Source: Conchocele bisecta
Taxonomy: Eukaryota > Mollusca > Bivalvia > Lucinida > Thyasiridae
Assembly: GCA_029237695.1 (NCBI GenBank)
Contig: CM055271.1
Span: 85,786,208-85,850,207 of the forward strand
Length of the DNA stretch: 64,000 nucleotides
Direction: 5' to 3'
Shown: positions 1-12,195 of the stretch, in pieces
Position numbering within the stretch: the stretch's first letter is position 1
Layout of the letters: each line of letters begins with the position of its first letter
The notes under the pieces: generated by a model
The model's input: the letters and a program-made list of their open reading frames with translations, nothing else
The model's database searches: none
Told to the model about the DNA's origin: nothing
Translations under genes and position numbers: made by a program

Positions 1-170
1 ACAGGGGCCGCACAGGTTGGGCATAGAATGAAAATATGGATTATGATATGTTCACCCATGTGAAGTTTTTAGTGAATTGGCGAAAAAGTTTCAGAGATGT
101 AGTGTTCTTAAAAACTTTAACCTAAATAAAAAAAAAAATTAACCGGACGCAACGTACGTCCATACGCACG
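1..170 (+). repeat. Truncated copy of the 'ggggccgcacgg / gaagttt' dispersed repeat
   Basis: Shares the blocks 'caggggccgcac', 'agaatgaaaatatgga', 'cacccatgtgaagttt', 'aaaaactttaacc' and a Cys-Gly rich 'acgtacgtccatacg' tail with the arrays at 12.2-16.5, 18.5-19.6 and 27.4-28.8 kb. No coding potential is seen here or in the following 171-544, which holds only AT-rich sequence. Confidence 0.7.
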
Positions 171-544
171 TCATAAAAACACCATGGTGCACATGATTAA
201 CATATACCAATTGATATCAACACACCTGTGAAGTTTCATGACGACCTTCCAAGCAGTATATGACTTATGTTTAAAACAATGATTTTCTGCCCGCCAAACG
301 CCCGCCATTCGGTAAAACAAAATATGTCCTGTTTTTTTCTTCAAAATGGGCGTATAAAACGACATAATTTAAACAACAGCAGATGACAATTGACATGTCC
401 CATGTGTTAAAGGTTAAAATTTCTATTACTGGCCAAGAAAAAGTAAAATTCCCAAGTTTTCCCCGGAATTTTGTGCCATTTTAGCAAATTAATTTTTTTT
501 CTCTCCAATTTTCGCTGTTTTTCACGAGTGTTCCATATACTAAG

Positions 545-775
545 TATCGAGATTTGTGTTGAAATTTTCGAGTTGGAATCTTCAAGATTCAAGTTGAAAT
601 TTTCGAGATTCGAGATGGAAATATCGAGATTCGAGTTGGAATTATCGAGATTCGAGTTGGAATCTTCGAGATTTTTATCAAGATTCGAGTTGGAATCTTC
701 GAGATTTGAGATGGAATTATCGAGATTCGTGTTGGAATTATCGAGAGTTGTAATCTTCGAGATTGAATTTTTGGA
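545..775 (+). repeat. 21-bp minisatellite, forward copy
   Basis: About ten imperfect copies of a 21-bp unit close to 'cgagattcgagttggaatctt', alternating 'ttggaa' and 'atggaa' forms. Because 21 is a multiple of three, open frames run through it and translate as heptads of the SRFELES type; that is a by-product of the repeat, not a gene. The same unit occurs inverted at 3715-4275. The stretch 776-1267 that follows shows nothing recognisable. Confidence 0.9.
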
Positions 776-1267
776 ATGTAGGGTATGGGGAAATTATTAC
801 CTGAAGCACCGTCCACATGCTGCATACAATGCGGTTGTGGGCCACTGTCATTCTAGTTAAATATATGTAGCCAAGTTTTGGTCATGTGACCAAAGTGCAA
901 AATTCGAGTACATCACAATTATATCCTCATTCTTCATCGGTACTAAAAAAATAGACGCAAAACACCCAACGGAGACCAAAGAGCTATTGTCAAAAATAAT
1001 CAACAATCAAACACGCCGCTCAAACAACGGCATGCGTACAGCGGTAGTCGCGGAGCCGTCAACATGGCATAGACATGCACTCCACGACTAGCGGTGTACG
1101 GTCCCAAAAGAAAGCACGGCAATATGACAATGGAAAACTATAAACGGAATGCAACAAAAGCATAACACAACTAAAATTCCAAAGAATAGCAACCAAAATA
1201 TACTCCTAGATGAAAAAAAATAGAGCAATACTTGACGAAACACGATGAAATGAAGACAGTGGTACCG

Positions 1268-1396
1268 ACTAGGGACTTTTCAAAATCCTTCGATAAGGTA
1301 CCGCGGCAAAGACTACTTGATAAGTTACATGTACACGGTACGATCTGTGAATCTGAAAAACTGTATATAGAAAACTTGCTTTCAGATAGGTAGCAG
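1268..1396 (+). mobile_element. Non-LTR retrotransposon (CR1/jockey-like) RT fragment 1
   Basis: Frame starting near 1275 reads DFSKSFDKVPRQRLLDKLH followed by the equivalent of the '..ENLLSDR' block, the classical 'FSKAFDKVPH' RT palm region of CR1/jockey-type LINEs. It stops at a TAG and is then interrupted by an unrelated repeat at 1397-1893. The next RT block resumes at 1894, so one LINE has been split by a later insertion. Confidence 0.75.
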
Positions 1397-1893
1397 CATG
1401 TAATAACAAGAGCATCGTTATCACAAAGCGAATCCCCTCGCTCGCAGCCTTGATAGTATAAACAAACATTTTGGACAAAAAGGTGAACATTTGAAAACGA
1501 CTAAGTCCATGAAGCGGACAATGTCAAGGTCAAATGAAGGTAACATGACCTATGTCGGTTTCTGATGTAGACATGTTGCTGATCATATTGTGCAAGTTTG
1601 GTGGCTGTAGGTGTTACAATGCTTGAGAAACAGACTTAAACAACAAGGTGAACATTTTGCCAAACAAGGTGAACATTTGACCTTTAAGTGACCTTGACCT
1701 TGGAATTTGGGCATGGATCATGTGCAGGGTGGAAGCCCTTGTGATTAGACACATTGTGGTCAAGTATTGTGTAAATGCGTGAAGCGGTTTGAGAAGTTAT
1801 TATGAAATAACAAAAGTGTTACGCACGGACGGATGCACATACGCACGGATGCACGGAGACTAACGCTATATCCCCTTTTGCCTATCGGCTCGG
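1397..1893 (+). mobile_element. Dispersed repeat nested in the LINE
   Basis: Begins 'aacaagagcatcgttatcac' and ends near 'cctatcggctcggggataat', with internal 'aaggtgaacattt' blocks repeated and a 'tgaccttgaccttgg' core shared with the other arrays in the window. No open frame. Its position between two consecutive RT blocks of one LINE shows it is a younger insertion. Confidence 0.6.
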
Positions 1894-2318
1894 GGATAAT
1901 TAATGGTGAAGCTTCGATGTTGTGGTCGGAGGTTACTAGCGGCTTTCCTCAAGGTTCAGTTCTAGGCCCTCTATTATTTATAATCTTCGTAAACGACATT
2001 GATGACGATTGCAAAGTTTATCTTCAAGATAAAAATCAAACAAACATTGACCTATTACAACATGATCTTCATAGTATATGCAAGTGGTCGGAAAACTGGC
2101 AGATGGTTTTCAATGAAGCAAAGTGCAGCGTACTTCATTTTGGACATAACAATCGTAATGCTACTTACAACATGGACTGTGATGTGCTAGAATATGTTTA
2201 CTTCGAATTTAGAGATGAGTGCTAATCATATGTTGGGTTGCAGCAATCGCAATATTGTGTATTTAGCGCAAGGATATTATCGTCAGGCTATATAAGCAGC
2301 TAGTTAGACCTCATCTGT
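1894..2318 (+). mobile_element. Non-LTR retrotransposon RT fragment 2
   Basis: Frame reads INGEASMLWSEVTSGFPQG then SVLGPLLFIIFVNDI, the conserved 'SGVPQGSVLGPLLF..INDL' RT motif, and continues to the thumb-like CKWSENWQMVFNEAKC block. The catalytic FADD box expected after the INDL block is missing and replaced by a short out-of-place 'DDDCKVY', so the copy carries an internal deletion and cannot encode an active enzyme. A final LYKQLVRPHL block near 2290 runs straight into a nested SINE. Confidence 0.85.
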
Positions 2319-2475
2319 AATAGGATGGACCATTAGCTCAGTCGGTAAGGGCAAAATACTATATGTATTTTTCCGTCTACCTAATCCACGTATTTGACTG
2401 GTTCTACCCAGAATATATGTGGCGGCATGGAAGGTCACCGAGCCAATTCCCGCCGTTAAATCCAAGCATTTATTT
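2319..2475 (+). mobile_element. tRNA-derived SINE nested in the LINE
   Basis: Contains an A-box-like 'attagctcagtcggtaagg' at about 2333 and ends in 'ccgttaaatccaagcattta', the same tail as the SINE copies at 3380-3610 and 6961-7048. It lies between the LYKQLVRPHL and the LEKSQRRATRM blocks of one LINE, so it is a retroposed copy inside it. Old and diverged: the B box is weak. Confidence 0.65.
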
Positions 2476-2985
2476 ATACAGCTTAATGAAAGATATACAG
2501 GTTCTAGAAAAAAGTCAGCGTCGAGCAACAAGGATGATACCTGACATACGTGAAAAAGCATACTATGAGAGACTAGAAATTCTCCATTTAACATATCTGC
2601 AGCTCAGAAGGCATCGCGGAAACATGTTGGAAGTCTTCAAGATTTAAACCAGCAGGGGGCATGTTGGAAGTCTTCAAGATTTAAACCGGCAGGGGGCATG
2701 TTGGAAGTCTTCAAGATTTATACCGGCAGGGGGCATGTTGGAAGTCTTCAAGATTTAAACCGGCAGGGATAGTATCTTACAGCAGCACCTATTTGAAAGA
2801 AACACAACTGAATGTACACGAGGACATATTCACAAGCTATACATGAACTACAGGAGATACTGAACATCCACATTTTAAGCTTCTTCTAGCAGAGGACAGT
2901 CTTGGCTTGGAACAATTTGCCACTTAGCGTAGTTAGTGCCACTCGCATCAATATGTTGAAAAACCGGATTGACATACACCTGAAA
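2476..2985 (+). mobile_element. LINE RT C-terminal fragment with internal expansion
   Basis: Reads LEKSQRRATRMIPDIREKAY and then LRRHRGNMLEVFKI, the usual CR1-like C-terminal block. After a 37-bp tandem array the remaining C-terminus can be followed in another frame to VLAWNNLPLSVVSAT and NMLKNRIDIHL, matching the usual 'WNSLPEHVVSA..NSFKNRLDKHL' end. Frameshifts and the array show the copy is dead. Confidence 0.8.
2625..2770 (+). repeat. 37-bp tandem repeat inside LINE remnant
   Basis: Four near-identical copies of a 37-bp unit starting 'atgttggaagtcttcaagat' and ending 'ggcagggggc'. The first copy is the LINE coding sequence itself (N-MLEVFKI), so the array arose by local duplication of LINE sequence after it lost function. 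Confidence 0.9.
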
Positions 2986-3379
2986 ATACATGGGGCTGTA
3001 GTGGATAACACACCGCTAAACCAAGGTGATTCCAAGGTGAATGAATAAAGATTCAAGTTGGAATCTCCGAGATTTGCGTTGGAATTGATGCATTTGTATG
3101 CGGAGATAAATCAGATTTTGTGTCCATGTAGGAGTTACTTCCCTTGACCCGAATGTAGCTGAATATTTGTTCTGAAATTTTATGGGTTTTTTTCTTCAAA
3201 AGTATGATTTTTAATTAGTGTCATGCCTCATATAAATTGAGGTTATTAACTCATATAAGTACATTTAAGAATAATTCTAATTTGTTTACTAATACAAAGG
3301 TTATTCATTATCCACAAACAAATCATTTGGGGGTAACCATTTCTCTAATAATTTATATGGCTTTAAATACCATTTTGTC

Positions 3380-3610
3380 TGGTACATTTTACGAATAGCG
3401 GCGTGTGTTGTGTCCTTGAGCAATACACTTTATCCACACAGCTCAAGTTCACCCAGCTGTAAATGGGTACCAATAATTCGGTGTGTCCTTGGGCAAGACA
3501 ACTTCGTGCTAGCCTAGTCCTATCGGATGGGGACTTAAATATATAGTCGGTCCCGACATGCAAGGTCATCGAGCCAGTGCCGTCGTTAAATCAAAGCATT
3601 TACATTTAGT
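3380..3610 (+). mobile_element. SINE with 'GTCCTTGGGCAAGACA' core
   Basis: Two related blocks, 'tgtgtccttgagcaatacac' and 'tgtgtccttgggcaagacaa', followed by 'acccagctgtaaatgggtac' and the tail 'gccgtcgttaaatcaaagca'. The core is a widely shared central domain of metazoan SINEs, and the tail matches the SINEs at 2319 and 6961. No Pol III A box is visible at the left end, so it is probably truncated. 2986-3379 before it contains no recognisable gene. Confidence 0.6.
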
Positions 3611-3714
3611 TTTTTTACATTTTGCAATGGTTTACTGCTATAATTTTGCAGAATATTGCCTTGGTTCTGTGGGTTTTTAACCGATACAGGAAGGCATGGT
3701 ATGGAAGCTAGTCT

Positions 3715-4275
3715 CTAAAACCTAGAATCTCGATAATTCCATCTCAAATCTCGAAGATTCCAACTCGAAACTCGATAATTCCAACTCGATAATTCCATCT
3801 CGAATCTCGAAGATTCCAACTCGAATCTCGATAATTCCAACTCGAAACTCGATAATTCCAACTCAAATCTCGATAATTCCATCTCGAATCTCGAAGATTC
3901 CAACTCAAATCTGGATAATTCCAACTCGAATCTCGATAATTCCATCTCGAATCTCGAAGATTCCAACTCGAATCTCGATAATTCCAACTCGTATCTCGAT
4001 AATTCCATCTCGAATCTCGAAGATTCCAACTCGAATCTCGAAGAATCCAACTCGAATCTCGATAATTCCAACTCGAATCTCGAAGATTCCAACTCGAATC
4101 TCGAAGAATCCAACTCGAATCTCGAAGATTCCAACTCGAATCTCGATAATTCCATCTCGAATCTCGAAGATTCCAACTCGAATCTCGAAGATTCCATCTC
4201 GAAGATTGCAACTCAAATCTCGAATATTCCAACTCGAATCTCGAAAATTCCAACTCGAATTTCGAAGCTCGAAGA
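3715..4275 (-). repeat. 21-bp minisatellite, inverted copy
   Basis: About 26 copies of the reverse complement of the unit at 545-775 ('aagattccaactcgaatctcg'). All three minus frames stay open across it, which is an artefact of the 21-bp period. Longer than the forward copy. Together the two arrays bracket the LINE/SINE remnants between them. Positions 4276-5000 contain no gene. Confidence 0.9.
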
Positions 4276-5000
4276 TTAGAAATCCTCGTTTTTCACATGG
4301 TCACCCTGTCCAAAGAGTAGAGCCACTGATTTCAAATTTAATACAAATGGATCACTGAATGTATCACATCTTTTTCCCATACAACATAGGGAATAAATAG
4401 GCAAAGCAAACGGTTGACATTCACTAAAACCTATTTTGTTCAGCTCAAATGAGTTTATTTAACATTATTACAACATTTTACTCCACGGTTTGAAAATCAG
4501 TATTTTTCAATTGTTGTGAGTATTTTGTACTCCCACTTTAGAAAATGAATGCATATTCAGATAAAAATGAACTGTGTAAAATGAAGGTATACACGCCTTA
4601 TCTGGAGCTCTGTACCAGTGTGATACATGGATTATTGCCATCTTCCCGCCAACGAGCCGGTAATAAATAGAGGATACTCTGATTGTTACATTGAATAGGA
4701 CATATGTGTTCATCAAGTGATGTGAAATGTGCATATTTCACGAGTGCCATTGAGTGGTGTGAAATGGTGTAAATGGCACTCATGAAATATTGATATTTCA
4801 AACCAGGAGATGAAGATATACGTCATATGTGTTGCAAAAATACGAATATTCGATTTATAATATACCCCACCAAGCTAATTAGTCAGTTTTTTAAACAATA
4901 TACGGTAACACGAGTGTATTGGCGTGTACATCCTACCTCAGCTTAGCAGGTGTGCATATGCCATAGACACCATAGATAACTGATATTTCACCACGACATT

Positions 5001-5142
5001 ATAGGAATGAATGGCCTTTTTGTGGAATTTATCGGGGTATAAACTTGGAAAAGTCGCGGGAAGACCTCGTCCAGTATTCCTGCGACTTTTCCAAGTTTAT
5101 ATCCCGATAAATTCCACAAAAAGGCCACCTTCATTCCTTATA
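5001..5142. repeat. Foldback hairpin, ~55-bp arms
   Basis: The left arm 5003-5057 (containing 'tggcctttttgtggaattta') is the near-perfect reverse complement of 5082-5138, with a loop of about 24 bp. No flanking duplication is obvious. Similar single-copy long hairpins occur at 21292, 26066 and 29795. Confidence 0.85.
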
Positions 5143-5506
5143 ATTCCAGCATTTGAAATAAATTCATCAAGAAAAAAGAAAATGTATTTATTTTCCGTTT
5201 TCTTAAGAATTATTTTAAATGCGCCTCACGGTTACGGAAAATAGTTCGGCGTGGGAGTTTACTGGGATATAAATTTTGGACAGAGACTTGCTACGGGGCA
5301 ATCAAATGTTAGGGAACTGTGTAAATATTTTTGTGCTGGAATTATTGCAGCTTTAGTACGAGAACACATGAATATAGATACCGGAACTACTGATATCTTA
5401 CCGGATATTGTAATATTTACATCATTGAGAACATACAACTTTTATTTATATCGCATGGCTATGTGTTTCATGGATACGTGTATACTAAAGAAAGACAATA
5501 GCTTAC

Positions 5507-5831
5507 CTTCGAAGGCGTTGGCCTTCATTTCCACAGTGGAATATTTGTCCTTCAAAGGCTTCACCATCTGGTTGACGTATTGTCGCAAGTCTCCATCTAT
5601 CGCCCCTGATTGTTGCTGTGCCACATCGTTGATGAGGCCAACCACCTGTTGTTCCAACATCGGCAGTTTATCCACGATATCAGCTATCTGCTGGTTGACC
5701 ACACGACTGGACGAAACATCGGCAGCCAGACGATCCAGATCGGAGCGGAAAGTCATCACTTGTCCCATAATCCATTCAGTGTGGAACGGTAAATTCTTGC
5801 CGAAGTGGTTTTCTATCTGGTTACGAGCCAT
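5507..5831 (-). CDS. TRAF-like gene, exon 6 (last zinc-finger half and coiled coil)
   Basis: Exon of a TRAF-family signalling adaptor. On the minus strand the acceptor 'tttgtattcatag' precedes MARNQIENHFGKNL, and the donor is GAAG|GTAAGC, leaving one base of a split codon. Its 108 codons correspond to residues 168-275 of the assembled protein. H176 supplies the histidine that completes the third TRAF-type zinc finger begun by C161/C165 in exon 5, and the rest is a hydrophilic heptad-rich segment (for example LPMLEQQVVGLINDVAQQQ), as expected for the TRAF-N coiled coil that forms trimers. Both ends are in phase with exon 5 (phase 0). The TRAF-C/MATH receptor-binding domain is not in the window and should lie further left. 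Assignment rests on order, phase and zinc-ligand spacing; this exon alone would be only a coiled coil. Confidence 0.75.
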
Positions 5832-6539
5832 CTATGAATACAAAATAAGTGATACAGTCAGGAATGGGAAGAAGAGTTCCAAATGCCAAATCCTGAAAAC
5901 AGCTAAGAACATATTTTGACTACCAAAAATGCATAAAATTTAGCTTCAATTGAGATTAACATTCCTATATAGTTTCATGCCTATAAAATTTAGCTTCCCA
6001 TGTTGAAACATTAGTATTTTTCTGCAATTTTCAGGAACCTCAAATCCTGATATCCGTATACATCCTGAAAATTTCCATCCATATAGTTGAATATTCTTAA
6101 CCCTTTCACCCCTAAGTAACTAGAGTGGATTTTCTGACCAATGCAACTACCACAAAATGATTTTCAGCTTAGTCAATTTATAAAATGGGGGTGGTTTTTT
6201 TTTTTCTAAAAAAAAAGTATGAAAATTACTTACAAAAACGTGCAGATCCTGACGAGATTCGTTTGGATCTACACTGTTTGCAAAAAGTGAAAGTGAATTG
6301 GTTTAATGTCACTGCAACAGCTAAGGTCATATAGAGGCGGGACCACCAAACGGAAACTAGAGGGTTGTACTCAAACAAAAACATAAGTCTCCCGCACCCA
6401 CATCACCACCCCACCCACACCACCACTGCATGTATAATCGGGACTTGGAAAATTAGAATTTAAGGCAACAACAGCATATATGTAGCTACCTTGTTTTTTC
6501 TGTGTAAGTTAGCTATAACAAAATAAAAAGAGACACCAC

Positions 6540-7265
6540 ATGCAATTTTCACTTGTCAAGGGCCGTAACTCTATACTAGATGAATACGCAAACAAAAACC
6601 CCTGTGCACAACTACACATGCTGATTAACATACCTATATAGTTTCATGCCTGAAATATTTTTTGAGTTACCGGCAACACAAGTCAAGGGCCATAACTCTT
6701 CCCATACTCTATGAATCTGCAACAAAATCACTAGATGCACAATTCCACATGATGACAAATATTCCTATAAGGTTTCATGACTGCAAAGGTTTCCAAAGGT
6801 TTCATGACTGCAGCTCAAATAGTTTTTCAGTTATGTGTGACACAAGTTGAAAATCGCCACTTTTCACTAAATCAAGGGCCATAACTCTGTGAATACTGGA
6901 TGAATCCGCATCTAAAATTCCAGGTGTGCAACTTAACATGATGACACATATTCCTAAAAGGTAAATAAATGCTTTGATTTAACGACGGCACCTGGGGTCT
7001 CCCGATCCGCAGTCCGACGCTCTACCTACTGAGCTAATCCGGCAACCTTTTCCTATAAGGTTTTATGGCTGTAGCTCAAACAGTTTTTCAGCTATGTGCG
7101 ACACAAGTTGAAAATCGCCACTTTTCACTAAGTCATGGGCCATAACTCTGCGAATACTGAATGAATCCGGATGTAAAAAAACAAGGTGCATAACATCACA
7201 TGATGACAAATATTTCTATACGCCCCACGGTAAAACATAATACGTACCGTTTTTTTAAAACGGTC
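6540..7265. repeat. Diverged tandem array of 'caagggccataactct' units
   Basis: The block 'caagggccataactct' recurs at about 6557, 6684, 6871 and 7134, each followed by 'gaat..tgaatccgcaa', 'catgatgacaaatattcct' and 'tttcatgactg..ctcaaa'. Unit length is irregular (about 130-260 bp) because a SINE is inserted in one unit. 5832-6539 holds only dispersed-repeat fragments (one with a 'ttaaccctttca' start near 6098); no gene is seen. 7266-7689 also has none. Confidence 0.65.
6961..7048 (-). mobile_element. Short tRNA-derived SINE with target duplication
   Basis: On the minus strand it starts 'ggttgccggattagctcagt' (A box TAGCTCAGTAGG) and contains 'cggatcgggagacccc' (B-box region) and the tail 'gccgtcgttaaatcaaagca' then 'tttatttac'. 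It is flanked by an approximately 11-bp imperfect target duplication, 'ttcctaaaagg' on the left and 'ttcctataagg' on the right. It interrupts the tandem unit that surrounds it, so it is a genuine retroposition. Confidence 0.8.
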
Positions 7266-7689
7266 GTATAAAAAGTATTCACCCATATATATGTACATAA
7301 ATATCGGATTTCCTATCTTGTTGCATTGAAAATCTGACACGTATGTACCAATATCGGTGAAAATTGAAACAAACCAGCAGTCCTAGTATCGGCATATATT
7401 TTCAATTAAACACAGGACCATGATGAAAACACATTTTTATAGTATGTTGTAGTTTTTTTTTAAATCAGCGGTCCTAGTATCGTATATCTTCAATTAAACC
7501 ACTTTACACAGGGCCATGATGCAAAAACGTTTTTATTTTTTATAGTATTTTTTAAAAATATTTTCTGATATGCCCCTTTAGAGATGGGGTCCCACATCCC
7601 AGGTTGTAATATGGGGAAACATATTATTTCCGTTCATAATCTGGCATAATAAATTACCATTACCGATCGTTTTAATTGCCATTATTACA

Positions 7690-10600
7690 TCCACAGGCGA
7701 GATATTATGACTTGGAGACCAACCCACAATCATGATATTATGACTTGACACCAACCCACAGTCGAGATAGTATTACTTGACACCAACCCAATCGAGATAT
7801 TATGACTTGGAGACAAACCCACAGTCAAGATATTATGACTTGACATCAACCCACAGTCGAGATATTATGACTGGACACCAACCCACAGTCGAGATAGTAG
7901 GACTTGGACACCAACCCACAGTCGAGATATTATGACTGGACACCAACCCACAGTCGAGATATTATTACTTGGACACCAACCCTCAGTCGAGATATTATGA
8001 CTTGACACCAACCGAAAGGCGAGATATTATGGGTTGCAGTTACCAACCCACAATCAAAATATTATTACTTGGACGTATCAACCCACAGTCAAAATATATA
8101 ACTTGGACACCAACACACAGTCGAATGACTTGGACATGAACCCACAGTCGAGATAGTATGACTTGACAGCAACCCACAGTCGAGATATTATTACTCGACA
8201 CCAACCCAATCGAGATATTATGACTTGGACACCAACCCACAGTCAAGATATTATGACTTGACACAAACCCAGCCCAGATTATTACTTGACACCAACCGAA
8301 TAAGATATTTGACTTGGACCAACCGACAGTCAAGATATTATGACTGACACCAACCAGTCAGATATTATGACTGATCACAAACCCACTGGCGAGATTCTTG
8401 ACTTTGACACCAAACCCAGTCGATATAAATGACTTTGACACCAAACCCACAGGCGAGATGTTATGACTTGACACCAACCCAGTCGATATATTATGACTTG
8501 ACACCAACCCACAGGCGAGATATTATGACTTGACACCAACCCACATTCGAGATATGACTTGCAGTTACCAACCCACAATCGAGATATTATGACTTGCAGT
8601 TACCAACCCACAATCAATATATTATAAGTTTGACTTACCAACCCACAGTCAATATATTATGACTTGTACTTACCAACCCACAGTCAAGATATATAACTTG
8701 GACACCAACCCACATTCGAGATATAATGACTTGCAGTTACCAACCCACAATCGAGATATTATGACTTGCAGTTACCAACCCACAATCGATATATCATAAG
8801 TTGGACTTACCAACCCAGTCAAAATATTATTACTTGGACTTATCAAACCACAGTCGATATATTATGACTTGTACTTACCAACCCACAGTCAAGATATATA
8901 ACTTCGACACCAACCCACGGACGATATATATTATTACTTGGACACCAACCCACAGTCGAGATAGCATGAATTGACACAAACCGACAGTCGAGATAGTATG
9001 ACTCGACACAAACCCACAGTCAAGATATATAAAATGGACTTACCAACCCACAGTTGAGATATATAACTTGGACTTACCAACCAAGAGTCGAGATATATAA
9101 CTTGGACTTACCAACCCACAGTAGAGATATATAACCCTGACTTACCAACCAACAGTCAAGACATATAACTTGGACTTACCAACCCACTGTCGAGATATAT
9201 AACGTGGACTTACCAATCCACAGTCGTGATATATAACGTGGACTTACCAACCCACAGTCAGGATATCCACAGTCGATATATATAACGTGGACTTACCAAC
9301 CCACAATCGTGATATATAACGTGGACTTACCAACCCACAGTCGAGATATATAACATGGACTTACCAACCCACAGTCGTGATATATAACGTGGACTTAACA
9401 ACCCACTGTTGAGATATATAACCTGGACTTACCAACCCACAGTCGTGATATATAACGTGGACTTACCAACCCACAGTCAGAATATCCAGTCGATATATAT
9501 AACGTGGACTTACCAACCCACAGTCGTGATATATAACGTGGACTTACCAACCCACAGTCGATATATATAACGTAGACTTACCAACCCACAGTCGTGATAT
9601 ATAACGTGGACTTAACAACCCACAGTCAGGATATATAACGTGGACTTACCAACCCACAGTCAAGACATATAACGTGAACTTACCAACACACAGTCAAGAT
9701 ATATAACGTGGACTTACCAACCCACAGTCGAGATATATAACAGGGACTTACCAACCCACAGTCGTGATATATAACGTGGACTTACCAACCCACAGTCGTG
9801 ATATATAACGTGGACTTACCAACCCACACTCGAGATATATAACATGGACTTAACAACCCACAGTCGTGATATATAACGTGGACTTACCAACCCACAGTCG
9901 AGATATATAACGTAAACTTACCAACCCCATCTATAACGTGGACTTACCAACCCACAGTCGAGATATAACGTGAACTTACCAACCCACAGTCGAGATTTAT
10001 AACATGGACTTACCAACCCACAGTCGAGATATATAACCTGGACTTACCAACCCACAGTCGAGATTTATAACATGGACTTACCAACCCAAGACATATAACT
10101 TGGACTTACCAACCCACTGTCGAGATATATAACTTGCACTTACCAACCCACAGTCGTGATATATAACGTGGACTTACCAACCCACAGTCAGGATATCCAC
10201 AGTCGATATATATAACGTGGACTTACCAACCCACAGTCGTGATATATAACGTGGACTTACCAACCCACAGTCAGGATATATAACGTGGACTTACCAACCC
10301 ACAGTCGAGATATATAACATGGACTTACCAACCCACAGTCATGATATATAACGTGGACGTACCAACCCACAGTCGAGATATACAACGTGAACTTACCAAC
10401 CCACAGTCGAGATATATAACATGGACTTACCAACACACAGTCGAGATATATAACCTGGACATACCAACCCACAGTCGAGATTTATAACATCGACTTACCA
10501 ACCCACAGTCAAGACATATAACTTGGACTTACCAACCCACTGTCGAGATATATAACATGGACTTACCAACCCACAGTCGTGATATATAACATGGACTTAC

Positions 10601-12195
10601 CAACCCACAGTCAGGATATCCACAGTCGATATACATAACGTGGACTTACCAACCCACAGTCATGATATATAACGTGGACTTACCAACCCACAGTCAGGAT
10701 ATATAACGTGGACTTACCAACCCACAGTCGAGATATATAACATGGACTTACCAACCCACAGTCATGATATATATCGTGGACGTACCAACCCACAGTCGAG
10801 ATATACAACGTGAACTTACCAACCCACAGTCGAGATATATAACATGGACTTACCAACACACAGTCGAGATATATAACCTGGACATACCAACCCACAGTCG
10901 AGATTTATAACATCGACTTACCAACCCACAGTCAAGACATATAACTTGGACTTACCAACCCACTGTCGAGATATATAACATGGACTTACCAACCCACAGT
11001 CGTGATATATAACATGGACTTACCAACCCACAGTCAGGATATCCACAGTCGATATACATAACGTGGACTTACCAACCCACAGTCATGATATATAACGTGG
11101 ACTTACCAACCCACAGTCAGGATATATAACGTGGACATACCAACCCACAGTCAGGATATATAACGTGCACTTACCAACCCACAGTTGTGATATATAACGT
11201 TGACTTACCAACCTACAGTCAGGATGTATAACGTGGACTTACCAACACACAGTCGAGATTTATAACATGGACTTACCAACCCACAGTCAAGATATATAAC
11301 CTGGACTTACCAACCCACAGTCAAGATATATAACTTGGACTTACCAACCCACAGTCGAGATATATAACCCTGATTTACCAACACACAGTCGAGATATATA
11401 ACGTGGTCTTACCAACCCACAGTCGAGATATATAACATGGACTTACCAACCAGTCAATATATATAACATGGACTTACCAACCCACAGTCAAGATATATAA
11501 CCTGGAATTACGAACCCAGTCGAAATATATAACCCTGACTTATATAACATGGACATACCAACCCACAGTCAAGATATATAACGTGGACTTGCCAACCCAT
11601 AGTCAAGATATATAACTTGGACTTACCAACCCACTGTCGAGATATATAACCTGGACTTACCAACCCAGAGTTGAGATATATAACATGGACTTACCAAGAA
11701 ACAGTCGAGATATATAACGTGGACTTACCAACCCACAGTCGAGATATATAACGTTGACTTACCAACAAACAGTCGAGATATATAACGTGGACTTACCAAC
11801 CCACAGTCGAGACATATAACTTGGACTTACCAACCCACAGTCGAGATATATAACCTGGACTTACCAACCCAGTCGAGATATATAACCTGGACTTACCAAC
11901 CCACATTCAAGATATATAACGATGAGATATAAATTGGACTTACCAACCCACAGTCGAGATATATAACTTCGACTTACCAACCCACAGTCGAGATATATAA
12001 CATGGACTTACCAACAAACAGTCGAGATATATAACGTGGACTTACCAAACCAGTCAAGATATATGACGTGGACTTACCAACAAACAGTCGAGATATATAA
12101 CGTGGACTTACCAACCCACAGTCGAGACATATAACTTGGACTTACCAACCCACAGTCGAGATATATAACCTGAACTTACCAACCCACATTCAAGA
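7690..12195 (-). repeat. Splice-donor satellite, main block (~34-bp units)
   Basis: Roughly 130 units of about 34 bp, plus-strand consensus 'gagatatataacgtggactt' followed by 'accaacccacagtc'. Read in the direction of the host gene (minus) each unit carries 'ctgtgggttg|gtaagtccac', a strong 5' splice-site match. The left end (7.7-8.9 kb) holds older, diverged units ('ttgacaccaacccacagtcg') that have lost the GTAAGT; the most homogeneous units are at 9-11.5 kb. ORFs through it are artefacts. The unit matches the exon 5 donor junction at 17205. Confidence 0.95.
10140..10985 (-). repeat. 423-bp higher-order duplication in the satellite
   Basis: The block starting at about 10140 is repeated almost base for base 423 bp later (two 71-codon open frames at 10257 and 10680 are identical but for one residue). 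It includes the same irregular short unit 'caggatatccacagtcgata'. This shows recent segmental duplication within the array rather than unit-by-unit slippage. Confidence 0.85.

Noticed and set aside
590..860. 129-aa ORF of SRFELES heptads as a structural protein
   Set aside because: It is translation of a 21-bp minisatellite; the reverse copy gives the same on the other strand and all frames are open.
2339..2360. tRNA gene from the A-box match
   Set aside because: No intact B box or acceptor stem; shares its tail with other SINE copies.
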